Program-made: the position numbers and the translations under genes
The notes under the pieces: generated by a model
What the model saw: only the letters and a program-made list of their open reading frames with translations
Told to the model about the DNA's origin: nothing
Database searches by the model: none
Shown: piece by piece, positions 17,261-28,176 of the stretch
Position numbering within the stretch: the first letter of the stretch is position 1
Layout of the letters: the number at the start of each line of letters is the position of its first letter
Assembly: GCF_001544795.2 (NCBI RefSeq)
Contig: NZ_FCOI02000002.1
Location: 1-64,000 of the forward strand
Length of the DNA stretch: 64,000 nt
Source: Caballeronia temeraria
GTDB lineage: Bacteria > Pseudomonadota > Gammaproteobacteria > Burkholderiales > Burkholderiaceae
Reading direction: 5' to 3'

Positions 17261-18361
17261 TTAGCGCGCCGGCAGCGGCAGACACACCGCGAGCCACGCG
17301 GGCGGCGTCGGTGCGAGCCGCAGCGCGACCGGCGCGTAGCGGCCGTCCAGCCGAGCCGCCAGATGAAAGAGTTCCGCCGCGTTTTTCGGGTCCCACTGAC
17401 CCGAAAAGCCCGGCAATCCGGCTTCGCGCCGCTTGGCGTCGAAAGGCACGGACGACTTCACGAATTCATCGTGCGTCTTCGTGCCGAGCGCGTACGGCGT
17501 GAGCCAGTTGAGCGCCTCGGCGAGCGTCGCGCCCGACTGCGCGCGTTCCGGCAGCCAGTTGCGGTTATGCCGCCGCGCGGCGAGCGCCGCCGTCACGAGC
17601 GGTTGCAGATCGTAGGTGACGTAGTGCAGCGCATCGCGTTCGGCGAAATCGACCGTCGATCCATCCGGCGCGATGTTATCGCCAATATGCTCCACGAACA
17701 GCCGCTGCGCCGCGTTGATGAGCTTGCGGTCGTCGATGGTGAACGCGCCCATCGCCACCAGCTTCACGCGATGGCTCTGCCAGTTGTTCCGATAATTGCC
17801 CGTGAGCGGCCGCGGCTGCTTGTCCATATCCGCGACGTAACCGGTCACCATCTTCGTGATGAACGCATTCGCCGCGTTGCGCGTCTTGACCGGCAAGGCG
17901 CTCGCCGTGAGGTCGTACGCGAGAATCAGTGATTCGAAGTTCGTTTCGTCGATCGGATTGAAGCTCGGCTGATACGTGGTCGTCCACGCGAGCAGGAAGC
18001 GGTCGACGAGCCGCAGATAACGCTCGTCGCCGGTCGCGCGCCAGGCCAGCGCGGCATCGCGCATCAGGCCGAGGTCTTTCTCCGCTTCGACGCTCTCGTC
18101 ATAAATGCCCTCGTGCGGCAGCGTGCCTTCGGTGTGCAGCTTCGCGCGCGGCTTCGGCTGATCGTTCACGTGCGATTGCACCATCTTCACGAGCGCCTTC
18201 ACGCCGGGATCGGCATTGGTGCGCTCGCTCGTCTGCATCGCGGGCGCGGCGCAGAAATTCATCGCGGCATGCGCGGACGATGCGATCGACATGACGCCGA
18301 GCATCGCCAGTGCCGCGCACGCGCGTCTCGTCCCTTTCACCTCTCGCACCTTGAGCGCCAT
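17261..18361 (-). CDS. Alginate-lyase-family (PL5-like) secreted protein
   Basis: 366 aa. The signal peptide spans residues about 1-33, ending AHAAMNFC. The body is an alpha-toroid type domain with [20 protein letters not shown], the NNWQSHR block typical of PL5 alginate lyases (the Asn/His pair is part of the catalytic centre in AlgL) and [20 protein letters not shown]. It probably acts in the periplasm on uronic-acid polymer or a related polysaccharide; the substrate cannot be told from sequence. There is no alginate biosynthesis cluster here. It ends 20 bases before the sdaA start and may be co-transcribed with it. Confidence 0.82.
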   Translation of the reverse strand: MALKVREVKGTRRACAALAMLGVMSIASSAHAAMNFCAAPAMQTSERTNADPGVKALVKMVQSHVNDQPKPRAKLHTEGTLPHEGIYDESVEAEKDLGLMRDAALAWRATGDERYLRLVDRFLLAWTTTYQPSFNPIDETNFESLILAYDLTASALPVKTRNAANAFITKMVTGYVADMDKQPRPLTGNYRNNWQSHRVKLVAMGAFTIDDRKLINAAQRLFVEHIGDNIAPDGSTVDFAERDALHYVTYDLQPLVTAALAARRHNRNWLPERAQSGATLAEALNWLTPYALGTKTHDEFVKSSVPFDAKRREAGLPGFSGQWDPKNAAELFHLAARLDGRYAPVALRLAPTPPAWLAVCLPLPAR

Positions 18362-18422
18362 GTGAACTCCCTGTTTTGGCTTTTGGTCCGGGGTGAGATG
18401 TTAGCTGTTCTGGAACGCGCCG

Positions 18423-18459
18423 CAAAACCGCCCGACGAAGCTTTACGCTTTCGGGCGGC
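18423..18459 (-). terminator. Terminator after gcvP
   Basis: Minus-strand stem CCGCCCGA / TCGGGCGG with a 15-base loop, then TTTTG. It lies about 30 bases past the gcvP stop and closes the gcvTHP transcript. Confidence 0.75.
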
Positions 18460-18485
18460 GCTCTCTCAGGTTCCTGCTCGACGCC

Positions 18486-21416
18486 TTACTCGTCCGCGTA
18501 TTCCGATACCGGCACGCACGAGCACATCAGATTGCGGTCGCCATACGCGTTGTCCGCGCGTCCGACCGGCGACCAGTACTTGCGCGCGACGAGCGACTTC
18601 AGCGGATACGCCGCCGCCTCGCGCGTGTACGCGTGCGCCCAGTCATCCGATGTCACGACCGCCGCCGTATGCGGCGCGTGCTTGAGCACGTTGTCCTCGC
18701 GATCGGCGCGGCCTTCTTCCACCGCGCGGATTTCCTCGCGGATCGCGATCATCGCGTCGATGAAGCGGTCGAGTTCTTCCTTCGATTCCGATTCCGTCGG
18801 CTCGACCATCAGCGTGCCGGGAACCGGGAAGCTCATCGTCGGTGCGTGAAAGCCGTAGTCGATCAGGCGCTTCGCGACGTCTTCCACCGAAATGCCGCTC
18901 GATTCCTTGATCGGACGCACATCGAGAATGCACTCGTGCGCGACGAGTCCGCCCGGGCCGCTGTACAGCACCGGATAGTGCGGCGCGAGACGCTTCGCGA
19001 CATAGTTCGCCGCGAGAATCGCGCTTTCCGTGGCGGCGGTGAGGCCTTGCGCGCCCATCATCGCGATATACATCCACGAGATCGGCAGGATCGCGGCCGA
19101 GCCGTACGGCGCCGACGACACCGCGCCGATGCCCGCGTCATCGCGCTTGTAACCGGTCGACGCCTGATTCGGCAGGAACTTCGCCAGATGCGCGCCGACC
19201 GCGACCGGACCGACGCCCGGTCCGCCGCCGCCGTGCGGAATGCAGAACGTCTTGTGCAGATTCAGGTGCGACACGTCGCCGCCGAACTGGCCGGGGGCGC
19301 AGAGACCGACCATCGCGTTCATGTTCGCGCCGTCGACATACACCTGACCGCCGTGCGCGTGCACGATCTCGCAGATTTCGCGGACGTTGCGCTCGAACAC
19401 GCCGTGCGTCGACGGATACGTGATCATGATCGCCGCGAGATTCGCCGAATGCTTCTCGGCCTTCGCCTTCAGATCGTCGATATCGACGTTGCCGTTCTGA
19501 TCGCACGCGACGACGACGACCTGCATGCCCGCCATCTGCGCCGACGCCGGATTCGTGCCGTGCGCGGACGCCGGAATCAGACACACGTTGCGATGCCCTT
19601 CGCCGCGCGATTCGTGATACGCGTGAATGATCAGCAAGCCCGCGTATTCGCCTTGCGAGCCGGCATTCGGCTGCAGCGACACGGCCGCGTAACCCGTGCA
19701 CGCGACGAGCATCTGTTCGAGCTGATCGATCATCGTGCGATAGCCGACCGTCTGCTCGTTGGGCGCGAACGGATGAATCTGCGCGAATTCGGGCCACGTG
19801 ACCGGCAGCATTTCGGAGGTCGCGTTGAGCTTCATCGTGCAGGAGCCGAGCGGGATCATCGTGCGATCGAGCGCGAGGTCTTTATCCGCGAGACTGCGCA
19901 GATAGCGCAGCATTTCGTGCTCGGAATGATGGCGATTGAAAACCGGATGCGTCAGATACTCGCTCGTGCGATGCAGCGCCTGCGGCAGCGAATCCGTTGC
20001 GGCCTGATCGAGCGCGTCGATATCGAACGTTTCGGTCTTGCCCGCGACTTCCGCGAACAGCGCGAAGAGCTTGAGGAGATCGTCGCGCGTGGTGGTTTCA
20101 TCGAGCGAAACGCCCACTTGGCTTGCGCTCACGCGGCGCAGATTGATGCGCGCGGCGTAAGCGGCCTGATGCAGCGCGGTCGTGTTCGCGCCGCTGTCGA
20201 CCGTCACCGTATCGAAGAACGTGTCATTGGCGACGGCATATCCGAGCTGCTTCACGCCCGCCGCGAAGATCGATGCCACGCGATTCACGCGCAGCGCGAT
20301 GGTCTTGAGACCGCGCGGGCCATGATAGACGGCGTACATGCTCGCCATGATCGCGAGCAGCGCCTGCGCCGTGCAGACATTCGACGTCGCCTTCTCCCGA
20401 CGGATATGTTGCTCGCGCGTTTGCAGCGCGAGACGCAGCGCGTGATTGCCTTGGGCATCGACGGTCACGCCGACGAGACGCCCCGGCATCTGGCGCTTGA
20501 ATTCGTCGCGCACGGCCATGTACGCCGCGTGCGGGCCGCCGAAACCGACCGGCACGCCGAAACGCTGCGTATTGCCGATCGCGACATCCGCGCCCCATTC
20601 GCCCGGCGGCGTGATGAGCGTGAGCGCGAGCAGATCCGCCGCCGCGACGACATGGCCGCCCGCCGCGTGGATCGCTTCGGCGAGCGCGCGGTAGTCGCGC
20701 ACATCGCCGTTCGCGCCCGGATATTGCAGCAGCACGCCGAACGCGTTCGCGCTCGCGGCGTCGGCTGCGGGTCCGACCTTCACGTCGATGCCCGCCGGCT
20801 TCGCGCGCGTCTTCACGACTTCGATGGTCTGCGGCAGCGCGTCGTCCGCCACGTAGAAGACGTTCGATTTCGGCTTGCCGACGCGTTGCAACAGCGTCAT
20901 CGCTTCGGCGGCGGCGGTGGCTTCGTCGAGCAGCGAGGCGTTGGCCATCGCGAGGCCCGTCAGGTCCATGACCATCTGCTGGAAATTGAGCAGCGCTTCG
21001 AGGCGCCCTTGCGAAATTTCGGGCTGATACGGCGTGTACGCCGTGTACCACGCCGGATTTTCCAGCACGTTGCGCAGGATCACGGCCGGCGTGTGCGTGC
21101 CGTAGTAACCCTGGCCGATGTAAGTCCGGAACACCAGATTCTCGTCCGCCAGCTTGCGCAGCGACGCGAGCGCTTCCGCCTCGCTCTTCGGCTGCGTGAA
21201 CGCGCCGAGCGGCAGCGTTTCCTTGCGGCGGATCGATTCAGGAATCACCGCGTCGATGAAGGCCGCGCGCGACGCGAAACCGAGCGCGTCGAGCATGGCG
21301 CGCTGATCTGCTTCATCGGGGCCGATGTGCCGCTCGGCGAATGCGTCGTGGCATTCGAGCGCGGCGAGTGACAGGGAGGTGCGGCTCATCAGGCGATCCG
21401 GGTGTTCGAGCTTCAT
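18486..21416 (-). CDS. gcvP: Glycine decarboxylase P-protein
   Basis: 976 aa as one chain (single-polypeptide type), from the ATG at 21416. N-terminal [17 protein letters not shown] is the family signature. The pyridoxal-phosphate lysine is K722 in [20 protein letters not shown]. It decarboxylates glycine and passes the methylamine group to the lipoyl arm of GcvH. It is the last gene of the riboswitch-controlled gcvT-gcvH-gcvP operon, 60 bases after gcvH. Confidence 0.98.
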   Translation of the reverse strand: MKLEHPDRLMSRTSLSLAALECHDAFAERHIGPDEADQRAMLDALGFASRAAFIDAVIPESIRRKETLPLGAFTQPKSEAEALASLRKLADENLVFRTYIGQGYYGTHTPAVILRNVLENPAWYTAYTPYQPEISQGRLEALLNFQQMVMDLTGLAMANASLLDEATAAAEAMTLLQRVGKPKSNVFYVADDALPQTIEVVKTRAKPAGIDVKVGPAADAASANAFGVLLQYPGANGDVRDYRALAEAIHAAGGHVVAAADLLALTLITPPGEWGADVAIGNTQRFGVPVGFGGPHAAYMAVRDEFKRQMPGRLVGVTVDAQGNHALRLALQTREQHIRREKATSNVCTAQALLAIMASMYAVYHGPRGLKTIALRVNRVASIFAAGVKQLGYAVANDTFFDTVTVDSGANTTALHQAAYAARINLRRVSASQVGVSLDETTTRDDLLKLFALFAEVAGKTETFDIDALDQAATDSLPQALHRTSEYLTHPVFNRHHSEHEMLRYLRSLADKDLALDRTMIPLGSCTMKLNATSEMLPVTWPEFAQIHPFAPNEQTVGYRTMIDQLEQMLVACTGYAAVSLQPNAGSQGEYAGLLIIHAYHESRGEGHRNVCLIPASAHGTNPASAQMAGMQVVVVACDQNGNVDIDDLKAKAEKHSANLAAIMITYPSTHGVFERNVREICEIVHAHGGQVYVDGANMNAMVGLCAPGQFGGDVSHLNLHKTFCIPHGGGGPGVGPVAVGAHLAKFLPNQASTGYKRDDAGIGAVSSAPYGSAAILPISWMYIAMMGAQGLTAATESAILAANYVAKRLAPHYPVLYSGPGGLVAHECILDVRPIKESSGISVEDVAKRLIDYGFHAPTMSFPVPGTLMVEPTESESKEELDRFIDAMIAIREEIRAVEEGRADREDNVLKHAPHTAAVVTSDDWAHAYTREAAAYPLKSLVARKYWSPVGRADNAYGDRNLMCSCVPVSEYADE

Positions 21417-21476
21417 GTGAATTCCATCTGACGGCGAAAGCGGCTCGTCCACGAACCGCTTTGCCGGTGAGAAAAG

Positions 21477-21857
21477 TTATTCGCCGATCGACTTGCCGTA
21501 GCCTTCGGCGTCGAGCAGCTTGTCCAGACTGGCGTCGCCGGCCGGCTTGATCTTGAAGAGCCAGCTTTCGTACGGCGCGCCGTTGACCTGATCGGGCGAC
21601 GACGTCAGCGCGTCGTTCGACGCGACGATTTCGCCCGAGACCGGTGCGTAGATATCGGATGCGGCCTTCACCGATTCAATGACGGCGATCGCATCGCCCG
21701 CCGCGACGGTCTTGCCCGCGTCGGGCAGCTCGACGAAGACGATGTCGCCGAGCGCTTCCTGCGCGTGATCCGTGATGCCCACGGTCAGGGTGCCATCGGA
21801 TTCGGTGCGGACCCATTCGTGCGATTCGGTGTATTTCAGATCGGCCGGGATGCTCAT
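21477..21857 (-). CDS. gcvH: Glycine cleavage system H-protein
   Basis: 126 aa. The lipoylation lysine is K64 in [17 protein letters not shown]-terminal KYTESHEWV and the C-terminal [13 protein letters not shown] are typical. It carries the aminomethyl intermediate between GcvP, GcvT and GcvL. Middle gene of the gcv operon. Confidence 0.98.
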   Translation of the reverse strand: MSIPADLKYTESHEWVRTESDGTLTVGITDHAQEALGDIVFVELPDAGKTVAAGDAIAVIESVKAASDIYAPVSGEIVASNDALTSSPDQVNGAPYESWLFKIKPAGDASLDKLLDAEGYGKSIGE

Positions 21858-21927
21858 TGGATGCTCCTTGCGTGGTTCTTTCTAGAGATTCTTGATCAGA
21901 GGAAACGGGCGCGACGGCTTGACGGCC

Positions 21928-23052
<1,125 letters not shown>

Positions 23053-23169
23053 CGGGGCCTCGGTTCGCGAAACAAAAAAGGCCACGCAGCGCACTATTCG
23101 CTTGCAGGATGCGCCTTTCGTGCTGCCGAAGCAGCGCGCAAGGCGCATGCCGCCGAGCGGTTGCGATGC

Positions 23170-23412
23170 GTGACCCCTCTGTCCTCGGTACCTGAGAGAT
23201 TGCGCGAACCGTGCACGGTCGTGCCGCGGTTCATCGCGCGCCCCTTCGGTGGGCAACTGGCTTCATAAATGAAGCCGCTGCCGCTCTCCAGAGTGCGAGG
23301 AAATTCGTTCCTCGACGCGGCCGGTCCTTTTGCCTGAGAGTTTGCGGGTGTGCCCCTTCGGCGGCGCGGCCTTTTTCGTTGCGACGAACGGCCACGCGCT
23401 CTCCCGACGCGT
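23170..23412 (-). promoter_or_regulatory. Tandem glycine riboswitch upstream of gcvTHP
   Basis: Read on the minus strand, two aptamers follow each other. The first starts GGGAGAGCG and has the signature GCCGAAGGGGCA and CTCTCAGGCAAAAGGACCG. The second starts CTGGAGAGCGGC and has CACCGAAGGGGC and CTCTCAGGTACCGAGGACAG. Paired aptamers of this form bind glycine and, in Gram-negative gcv operons, switch expression on when glycine is high. The downstream 118 bases before gcvT are the expression platform; I did not resolve the alternative hairpins. Confidence 0.96.
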
Positions 23413-23419
23413 GCGGCAG

Positions 23420-23448
23420 AATTTACGCGACCGGATTGGGGTTGTCAA
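23420..23448 (-). promoter_or_regulatory. Sigma-70 promoter of the gcv riboswitch transcript
   Basis: Minus strand TTGACA, 17-base spacer, TAAATT. The -35 is perfect. The predicted start (about 23413) coincides with the first base of the riboswitch. Confidence 0.85.
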
Positions 23449-23498
23449 ACTGATTCGGGCGCGTCCGATGGACACCGCGCGCGAACGCTGAACCGTGT

Positions 23499-24545
23499 TC
23501 AGCCGATCCGCGCAAACGCCACCCGCCGCCCTTCCTTCTCGCTCTGCATCGCCAGTTCGATGATCGTCATCGTATCGACCGCATCTTGCGGCGAAACCGG
23601 AAACGGCTTGCCATCCAGAATCGATGCCGCCAGCGCACGATAAAACTCGACATACGCGCCGTCCTTCGTGGCGAATTCGTGACGCAGATCGTGATCGCCG
23701 TCGACTTCGCGCAGCACGCCCGGCGGATTCTTCGCGAACTCCGGATTGCCCGGCCGCATGCCCGAACGCAATTGATCTTCCTGCGTATCCAGCCCGTTCT
23801 TCACATAACTGCCGCGCGTGCCGTGGATCGCGAAACGCGGCGGCTCCAGCGCCGCGAGCGCGCTCGCGTGCAGGATCACTTCCTTGTCGTCGTAACCGAG
23901 CACGAGATGCACGTAATCGGGCGCGTGCGCGTGATCCCGATGCGCCTTCACGAACGCCGTCACCGTCTGCGGCGCGCCGAAAAGCGTCAGCGCCTGATCG
24001 ATCAGATGCGGCCCCAGATCGAACAGCAAGCCGCCGCCGCGCTCCGCTTCCTCGCGCCAGCGCTGCGGCACTTTCGGGCGGAAACGGTCGAAATGCGATT
24101 CGTAATGCGTGATGCGCCCGAGCCGCCCGCTTTCGATGAGCGCGCGCACCGTCATGAAGTCGCCGTCCCAGCGGCGATTGTGGAACGGCGCGAACACGAG
24201 CCCTTTCTGCTGCGCGAGATCGGCGAGCGTGCGGGCGTCGCGCGCGGAAAGCGTCACCGGTTTGTCGACGACCACGTGCTTGCCCGCCGACAGCGCGCGC
24301 TGCGCGAGATCGAAGTGCGTGTCGTTCGGTGTCGCGACGACGACGCATTGCAGCCCGTCGACGGCGAGCAGCGCGTCGAAATCCGCGACGATCTGCGCGT
24401 GCGGATAATCGGCCAGCGCGCGCTCGGCCTGCGACGTGGCGATGGCCGTCACTTCGGCGCGTCCGCAGTGCTCGATGACGGGCGCGTGAAAAGTTGCGCC
24501 GGCGAGGCCATAGCCCATTACGCCGACTTTCAGTGCTGTGTCCAT
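23499..24545 (-). CDS. Gfo/Idh/MocA-family oxidoreductase
   Basis: 348 aa. N-terminal Rossmann domain with GVMGYGLAGATFHAP (GxGxxG-type) and the VVATPNDTHFDLA segment; the family catalytic-lysine motif is HVVVDKPVTLS. The C-terminal dimerisation domain contains SHFDRFRPKVPQRWREE and LYDLGPHLIDQAL-like LFDLGPHLIDQAL. It resembles the YdgJ/YhhX branch, NAD(P)-dependent sugar or polyol dehydrogenases of unknown substrate. An imperfect-free hairpin (GCTGAAC/GTTCAGC, 23487-23503) straddles its stop codon. It is upstream of, and on the same strand as, the gcv promoter. Confidence 0.9.
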   Translation of the reverse strand: MDTALKVGVMGYGLAGATFHAPVIEHCGRAEVTAIATSQAERALADYPHAQIVADFDALLAVDGLQCVVVATPNDTHFDLAQRALSAGKHVVVDKPVTLSARDARTLADLAQQKGLVFAPFHNRRWDGDFMTVRALIESGRLGRITHYESHFDRFRPKVPQRWREEAERGGGLLFDLGPHLIDQALTLFGAPQTVTAFVKAHRDHAHAPDYVHLVLGYDDKEVILHASALAALEPPRFAIHGTRGSYVKNGLDTQEDQLRSGMRPGNPEFAKNPPGVLREVDGDHDLRHEFATKDGAYVEFYRALAASILDGKPFPVSPQDAVDTMTIIELAMQSEKEGRRVAFARIG

Positions 24546-24688
24546 GCGGGCATCGTCCTGTCGTGGAGTTGACCGGATATTTTGGCACGAACCAGGGCCG
24601 GAACCGCAGCGCCGCTATCGTGTTAACATCGCGCTCTCCTCTGCGCACAGGCAACAGCTAGGCGCACCAATCTCCAGAATCCAGAACG

Positions 24689-26776
24689 ATGTCCGCAGGT
24701 CTGAACGCCGCGCAAAGCGAAGCCGTGCGCTATCTCGATGGTCCCTGTCTCGTGCTCGCCGGCGCGGGCAGCGGCAAGACACGCGTGATCACGCAGAAGA
24801 TCGCGCATCTGATCGAAGGGCGCGGCTTCGAGCCGAAGCACATCGCCGCGCTCACCTTCACGAACAAGGCCGCGCTCGAAATGCGCGAGCGCACCGGCAA
24901 GCTCCTCGAAGGCAAGACGCTCACGACGCCCGGCAAGGAAGGCCGCAAGATTCCCGTCAATCAGTTGACGATCTGCACGTTCCACTCGCTCGGCGTGCAG
25001 ATCATGCGGCAGGAAGCGGAGCACGTCGGGTTGAAGCCGCAGTTCTCGATCATGGATTCCGACGATTGCTTCGGCATGGTCCAGGAACAGCTCGGCACGA
25101 CCGACAAGGGGCTGATCCGCAAGATCCAGTCGATCATCTCGCTGTGGAAAAACGCGATGGTGTCGCCCGGTCAGGCGTCTGTGCTCGCGAACAACGAGGA
25201 CGAGCATCAGGCGGCGATCGTCTATCGGAGTTACGCGGCGACGCTGCACGCATATCAGGCGCTCGATTTCGACGATCTGATCCTGCGTCCCGCGCAGCTT
25301 TTCGCGGAGAACGAGCAGGTGCGCGACAAATGGCAGAACCGCCTGCGTTATCTGCTGATCGACGAATATCAGGACACGAACGCCTGCCAGTACGAACTGG
25401 TGAAGCTGCTGGCCGGCCCGCGCGCGGCGTTCACCGCCGTCGGCGACGACGATCAGGCGATCTACGGCTGGCGCGGCGCGACCATCGAAAATCTCGCGCA
25501 GCTGGGCAAGGATTTCCCGAAGCTGCACGTGATCAAGCTGGAGCAGAACTATCGCTCGACGGTGCGGATTCTGACGGCGGCGAACAACGTCATCGCGAAT
25601 AATCCGAAGCTGTTCGAAAAGAAGCTCTGGTCCGAGCACGGCATGGGCGACACGATCACCGTCACCGGCTGCAACGACGAGGAGCACGAGGCGGAATCCG
25701 TCGTGTTCCGCTTGTCGGCGCACAAGTTCGAGCGCCGCACGCAGTTTCGCGATTACGCCATCCTGTATCGCGGCAACTTTCAGGCGCGCATCTTCGAGCA
25801 GGTGTTGAGGCGCGAGCGCATTCCGTATGTGTTGTCGGGTGGGCAATCCTTCTTCGATAAGGCCGAGATCAAGGATCTCATCGCGTATCTGCGTCTGATC
25901 GCCAATCCCGACGACGATCCTGCGTTCATCCGCGCGATCACGACGCCGCGGCGCGGTGTCGGCAATACGACGCTCGAAGCGCTCGGCGCGTTCGCGGGCG
26001 CGGCGAAGGTGTCGCTGTTCGAGGCGGTGTTCATGGGCGGCATCGAGGCGCGGCTGTCGGCGCGGCAGGTCGAGCCGCTGCGCACGTTCTGCGAATGGAT
26101 GCGGCGTCTCTCGGACCGCGCCGATCGCGATCCCGCGACCGAAGTCCTCGACGACATGATGGAAGCCATCCACTACGAGTCGTATCTCTACGACGCGTAC
26201 GACGAGCGTCAGGCGCAGACGAAATGGCAGAACGTGCTCGAATTTCTCGAGTGGCTGAAGCGCAAGGGCACGAAGCCGGAAGCCGCGCCGGGCACGGAGC
26301 AGACCGGCTTCGACACCGCCGACGGTTTCGCCGATGAAGGCAAGAACCTCCTCGGCCTGATTCAGACCGTCGCGCTGATGTCGATGCTCGAAGGCAAGGA
26401 AGAAGATCCGGATGCGGTGCGCCTGTCGACGGTGCATGCGTCGAAGGGGCTGGAGTATCCGCACGTGTTTCTGGTGGGCGTGGAGGAAGGCATCATGCCG
26501 CATCGCGGTGCCTCGGACGATGACGCGCCCGTCGACGATTCGCGCATCGAGGAAGAGCGCCGGCTGATGTATGTCGCGATCACGCGGGCGCAGCGCAGTC
26601 TGCATCTGAACTGGTGCAAGAAGCGAAAGCGCGCGCGGGAGACGGTGGTGTGCGAGCCGTCGCGCTTCATCCCCGAAATGCTGCTCGACGATGCGCCGCC
26701 GCCGACCGCGGAAGAAGCGCCGTTGTCGCCGAAGGATCGCATGGCGATGCTCAAGGCGATGTTGCAGAAGGGGTGA
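24689..26776 (+). CDS. rep: ATP-dependent DNA helicase Rep (UvrD/PcrA superfamily 1A)
   Basis: 695 aa. N-terminal GPCLVLAGAGSGKTRVIT is the Walker A motif; LLIDEYQDTN is motif II; AVGDDDQAIYGWRGA is motif III; LEQNYRS motif IV; STVHASKGLEYPHVFLVG motif V; RRLMYVAITRAQ motif VI. Overall it reads closer to E. coli Rep than to UvrD, including the short N-terminal lead. It helps replication forks past bound proteins and RNA polymerase. Single gene, convergent with the cytochrome c gene, with a shared terminator between them. Confidence 0.93.
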   Translation: MSAGLNAAQSEAVRYLDGPCLVLAGAGSGKTRVITQKIAHLIEGRGFEPKHIAALTFTNKAALEMRERTGKLLEGKTLTTPGKEGRKIPVNQLTICTFHSLGVQIMRQEAEHVGLKPQFSIMDSDDCFGMVQEQLGTTDKGLIRKIQSIISLWKNAMVSPGQASVLANNEDEHQAAIVYRSYAATLHAYQALDFDDLILRPAQLFAENEQVRDKWQNRLRYLLIDEYQDTNACQYELVKLLAGPRAAFTAVGDDDQAIYGWRGATIENLAQLGKDFPKLHVIKLEQNYRSTVRILTAANNVIANNPKLFEKKLWSEHGMGDTITVTGCNDEEHEAESVVFRLSAHKFERRTQFRDYAILYRGNFQARIFEQVLRRERIPYVLSGGQSFFDKAEIKDLIAYLRLIANPDDDPAFIRAITTPRRGVGNTTLEALGAFAGAAKVSLFEAVFMGGIEARLSARQVEPLRTFCEWMRRLSDRADRDPATEVLDDMMEAIHYESYLYDAYDERQAQTKWQNVLEFLEWLKRKGTKPEAAPGTEQTGFDTADGFADEGKNLLGLIQTVALMSMLEGKEEDPDAVRLSTVHASKGLEYPHVFLVGVEEGIMPHRGASDDDAPVDDSRIEEERRLMYVAITRAQRSLHLNWCKKRKRARETVVCEPSRFIPEMLLDDAPPPTAEEAPLSPKDRMAMLKAMLQKG

Positions 26777-26794
26777 CGCTCATCGTTCGCTCAT

Positions 26795-26829
26795 AAAAAA
26801 ACCCTGCGCCAAAACGCAGGGTTTTTCTT
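26795..26829. terminator. Bidirectional terminator between rep and cytochrome c
   Basis: A-run, stem ACCCTGCG / CGCAGGGT (26801-26808 and 26815-26822), then a T-run. It can stop rep on the plus strand and the cytochrome gene on the minus strand. Confidence 0.92.
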
Positions 26830-26847
26830 TGCGGCTCGAAGAAAGCG

Positions 26848-27744
26848 TTACTTCGCCGCGTTCGCCATGTAGTCGACGGCGGCCTTCACATCCGCATCCG
26901 ATGCGTTCGATCCGCCCTTCGCCGGCATCGCGCCCTTGCCGTGCAGCGCGTAGTTGTAGACGGTGTCCATCGGCTCTTTCAGACGCGGCGCCCACGCGGC
27001 CTTGTCGCCGAACTTCGGTGCGCCGAGCACGCCCGCCGCGTGACACGCCTGACAGACCTGCTCGTAGAGCGCCTTGCCGGCCTGAGCGGCATCGGCACTT
27101 TGCGCGCCCGCTGCGGGCGCCGCCGATGCTTGCGGCACCGACGCCAGCGCGGCCACGGCCGCCGCCGCTTGCGCGTTTTCGTTCGAGCTTGCGGCAGCGG
27201 GAGCCGCAGCCGCACCGGAAGCGCCCGACGCCGCCGCCGCGCCCGGCGCGGGCTGCGCCGGTTCCGCGAGCTTGCCGCCGCTGCCGTTCGCCATGTAGAC
27301 GACCGCGCGCGCGATTTCGAAGTCGCTGTAATCGTCGGGGCTGGTGCCGCCGCGCGCGGGCATTGCGCCCTTGCCGTTGAGCGCGTTGTGCAGCAGCGTG
27401 TCGTAGCCTTCGCCGATGCGCGGCGCCCACGCGGATGCATCGCCGAACTTGGGCGCGCCCGCGGTGCCTGCGGCGTGACACGCCGAGCACACGGCCTTGA
27501 ACACTTCCTCGCCGGTCTTGTAGACGCGCGGCGCGTTGGCGTCGCGGACATCGACCTGCGCTGCAGGCGCGATGCGCTCCTTGACCGACTGCTCGATGTC
27601 CGTGCCCGCGCCGGTGCGCGTGGAATTGTTCACGTACACCGCGAGCAGAATGATGATGGCGACCGGGATGCCGAATCCCGCGATGACCGCGGCGATCAGT
27701 TGGCCGGGTGTCTTGATCGGGGCTCCGTGGGGTGCTTCGCTCAT
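26848..27744 (-). CDS. Membrane-anchored di-haem c-type cytochrome
   Basis: 298 aa. A cytosolic N-terminus and one membrane helix (about residues 14-36) anchor it; the rest is periplasmic. There are two CXXCH haem sites, CSACH and CQACH, each followed by the near-identical block GAPKFGD-x-AWAPR and by GKGAMPA as the Met-ligand region. The two domains look like a tandem duplication joined by an Ala/Pro/Ser-rich linker of about 60 residues. The fold is of the cytochrome c5/class I type. It probably passes electrons to a terminal oxidase; partner unknown. Confidence 0.9.
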   Translation of the reverse strand: MSEAPHGAPIKTPGQLIAAVIAGFGIPVAIIILLAVYVNNSTRTGAGTDIEQSVKERIAPAAQVDVRDANAPRVYKTGEEVFKAVCSACHAAGTAGAPKFGDASAWAPRIGEGYDTLLHNALNGKGAMPARGGTSPDDYSDFEIARAVVYMANGSGGKLAEPAQPAPGAAAASGASGAAAAPAAASSNENAQAAAAVAALASVPQASAAPAAGAQSADAAQAGKALYEQVCQACHAAGVLGAPKFGDKAAWAPRLKEPMDTVYNYALHGKGAMPAKGGSNASDADVKAAVDYMANAAK

Positions 27745-28063
27745 GCTTGTCTCGTCTCCCGTTTTTTGGTGTGAGTCGGTTCAGTGACAGCGTGACAGCT
27801 ACGGCAATGCATTGCGCTCAGGCGCGCCTTGGGGAAAAGGCACGGTCGATTATAGACGGAACGCTTAACTGTCGGCGCGAGCTAGCCGGGGCGCTGGAAC
27901 GGGCGTTTACCCGAATCGTGTGATGCTTTGTGACCTGGCACATGCGGCGCGCGCAAACCCGCGCGATGGACGGCGTCACGGAAAACAGGTATCCTCTCGG
28001 ATTCGCATGGGCCTTGCAGCCGCCTTTCGGCGCGTGACTTTCCTCCGCAAGCCCTTCTCCGAT
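27745..28063. other. Intergenic cytochrome c - tRNA-Arg
   Basis: About 319 bases. It must contain the minus-strand promoter of the cytochrome gene and the plus-strand promoter of the tRNA, but I cannot place either convincingly. No gene or repeat is seen. Confidence 0.4.
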
Positions 28064-28139
28064 GCGCCCGTAGCTCAATGGATAGAGTACTGCCCTCCGA
28101 AGGCAGGGGTTGCTGGTTCGATCCCAGCCGGGCGCGCCA
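28064..28139 (+). tRNA. tRNA-Arg (anticodon CCG)
   Basis: 76 bases with encoded CCA. Acceptor arms GCGCCCG and CGGGCGC pair fully; D-arm GCTC..GAGT; anticodon stem CTGCC/GGCAG with loop CTCCGAA, giving anticodon CCG; T-arm GCTGG-TTCGATC-CCAGC. It reads CGG codons. No integrase gene or repeated tRNA 3' end lies downstream. Confidence 0.97.
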
Positions 28140-28176
28140 AAGCGTTTCCACTCGTCAGCAATCGCAGCAGCCGAAA

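Noticed and set aside
23053..23256. 68-codon N-terminal extension of GcvT
   Set aside because: It would translate the second aptamer and expression platform of the riboswitch; the family N-terminus starts at 23052.
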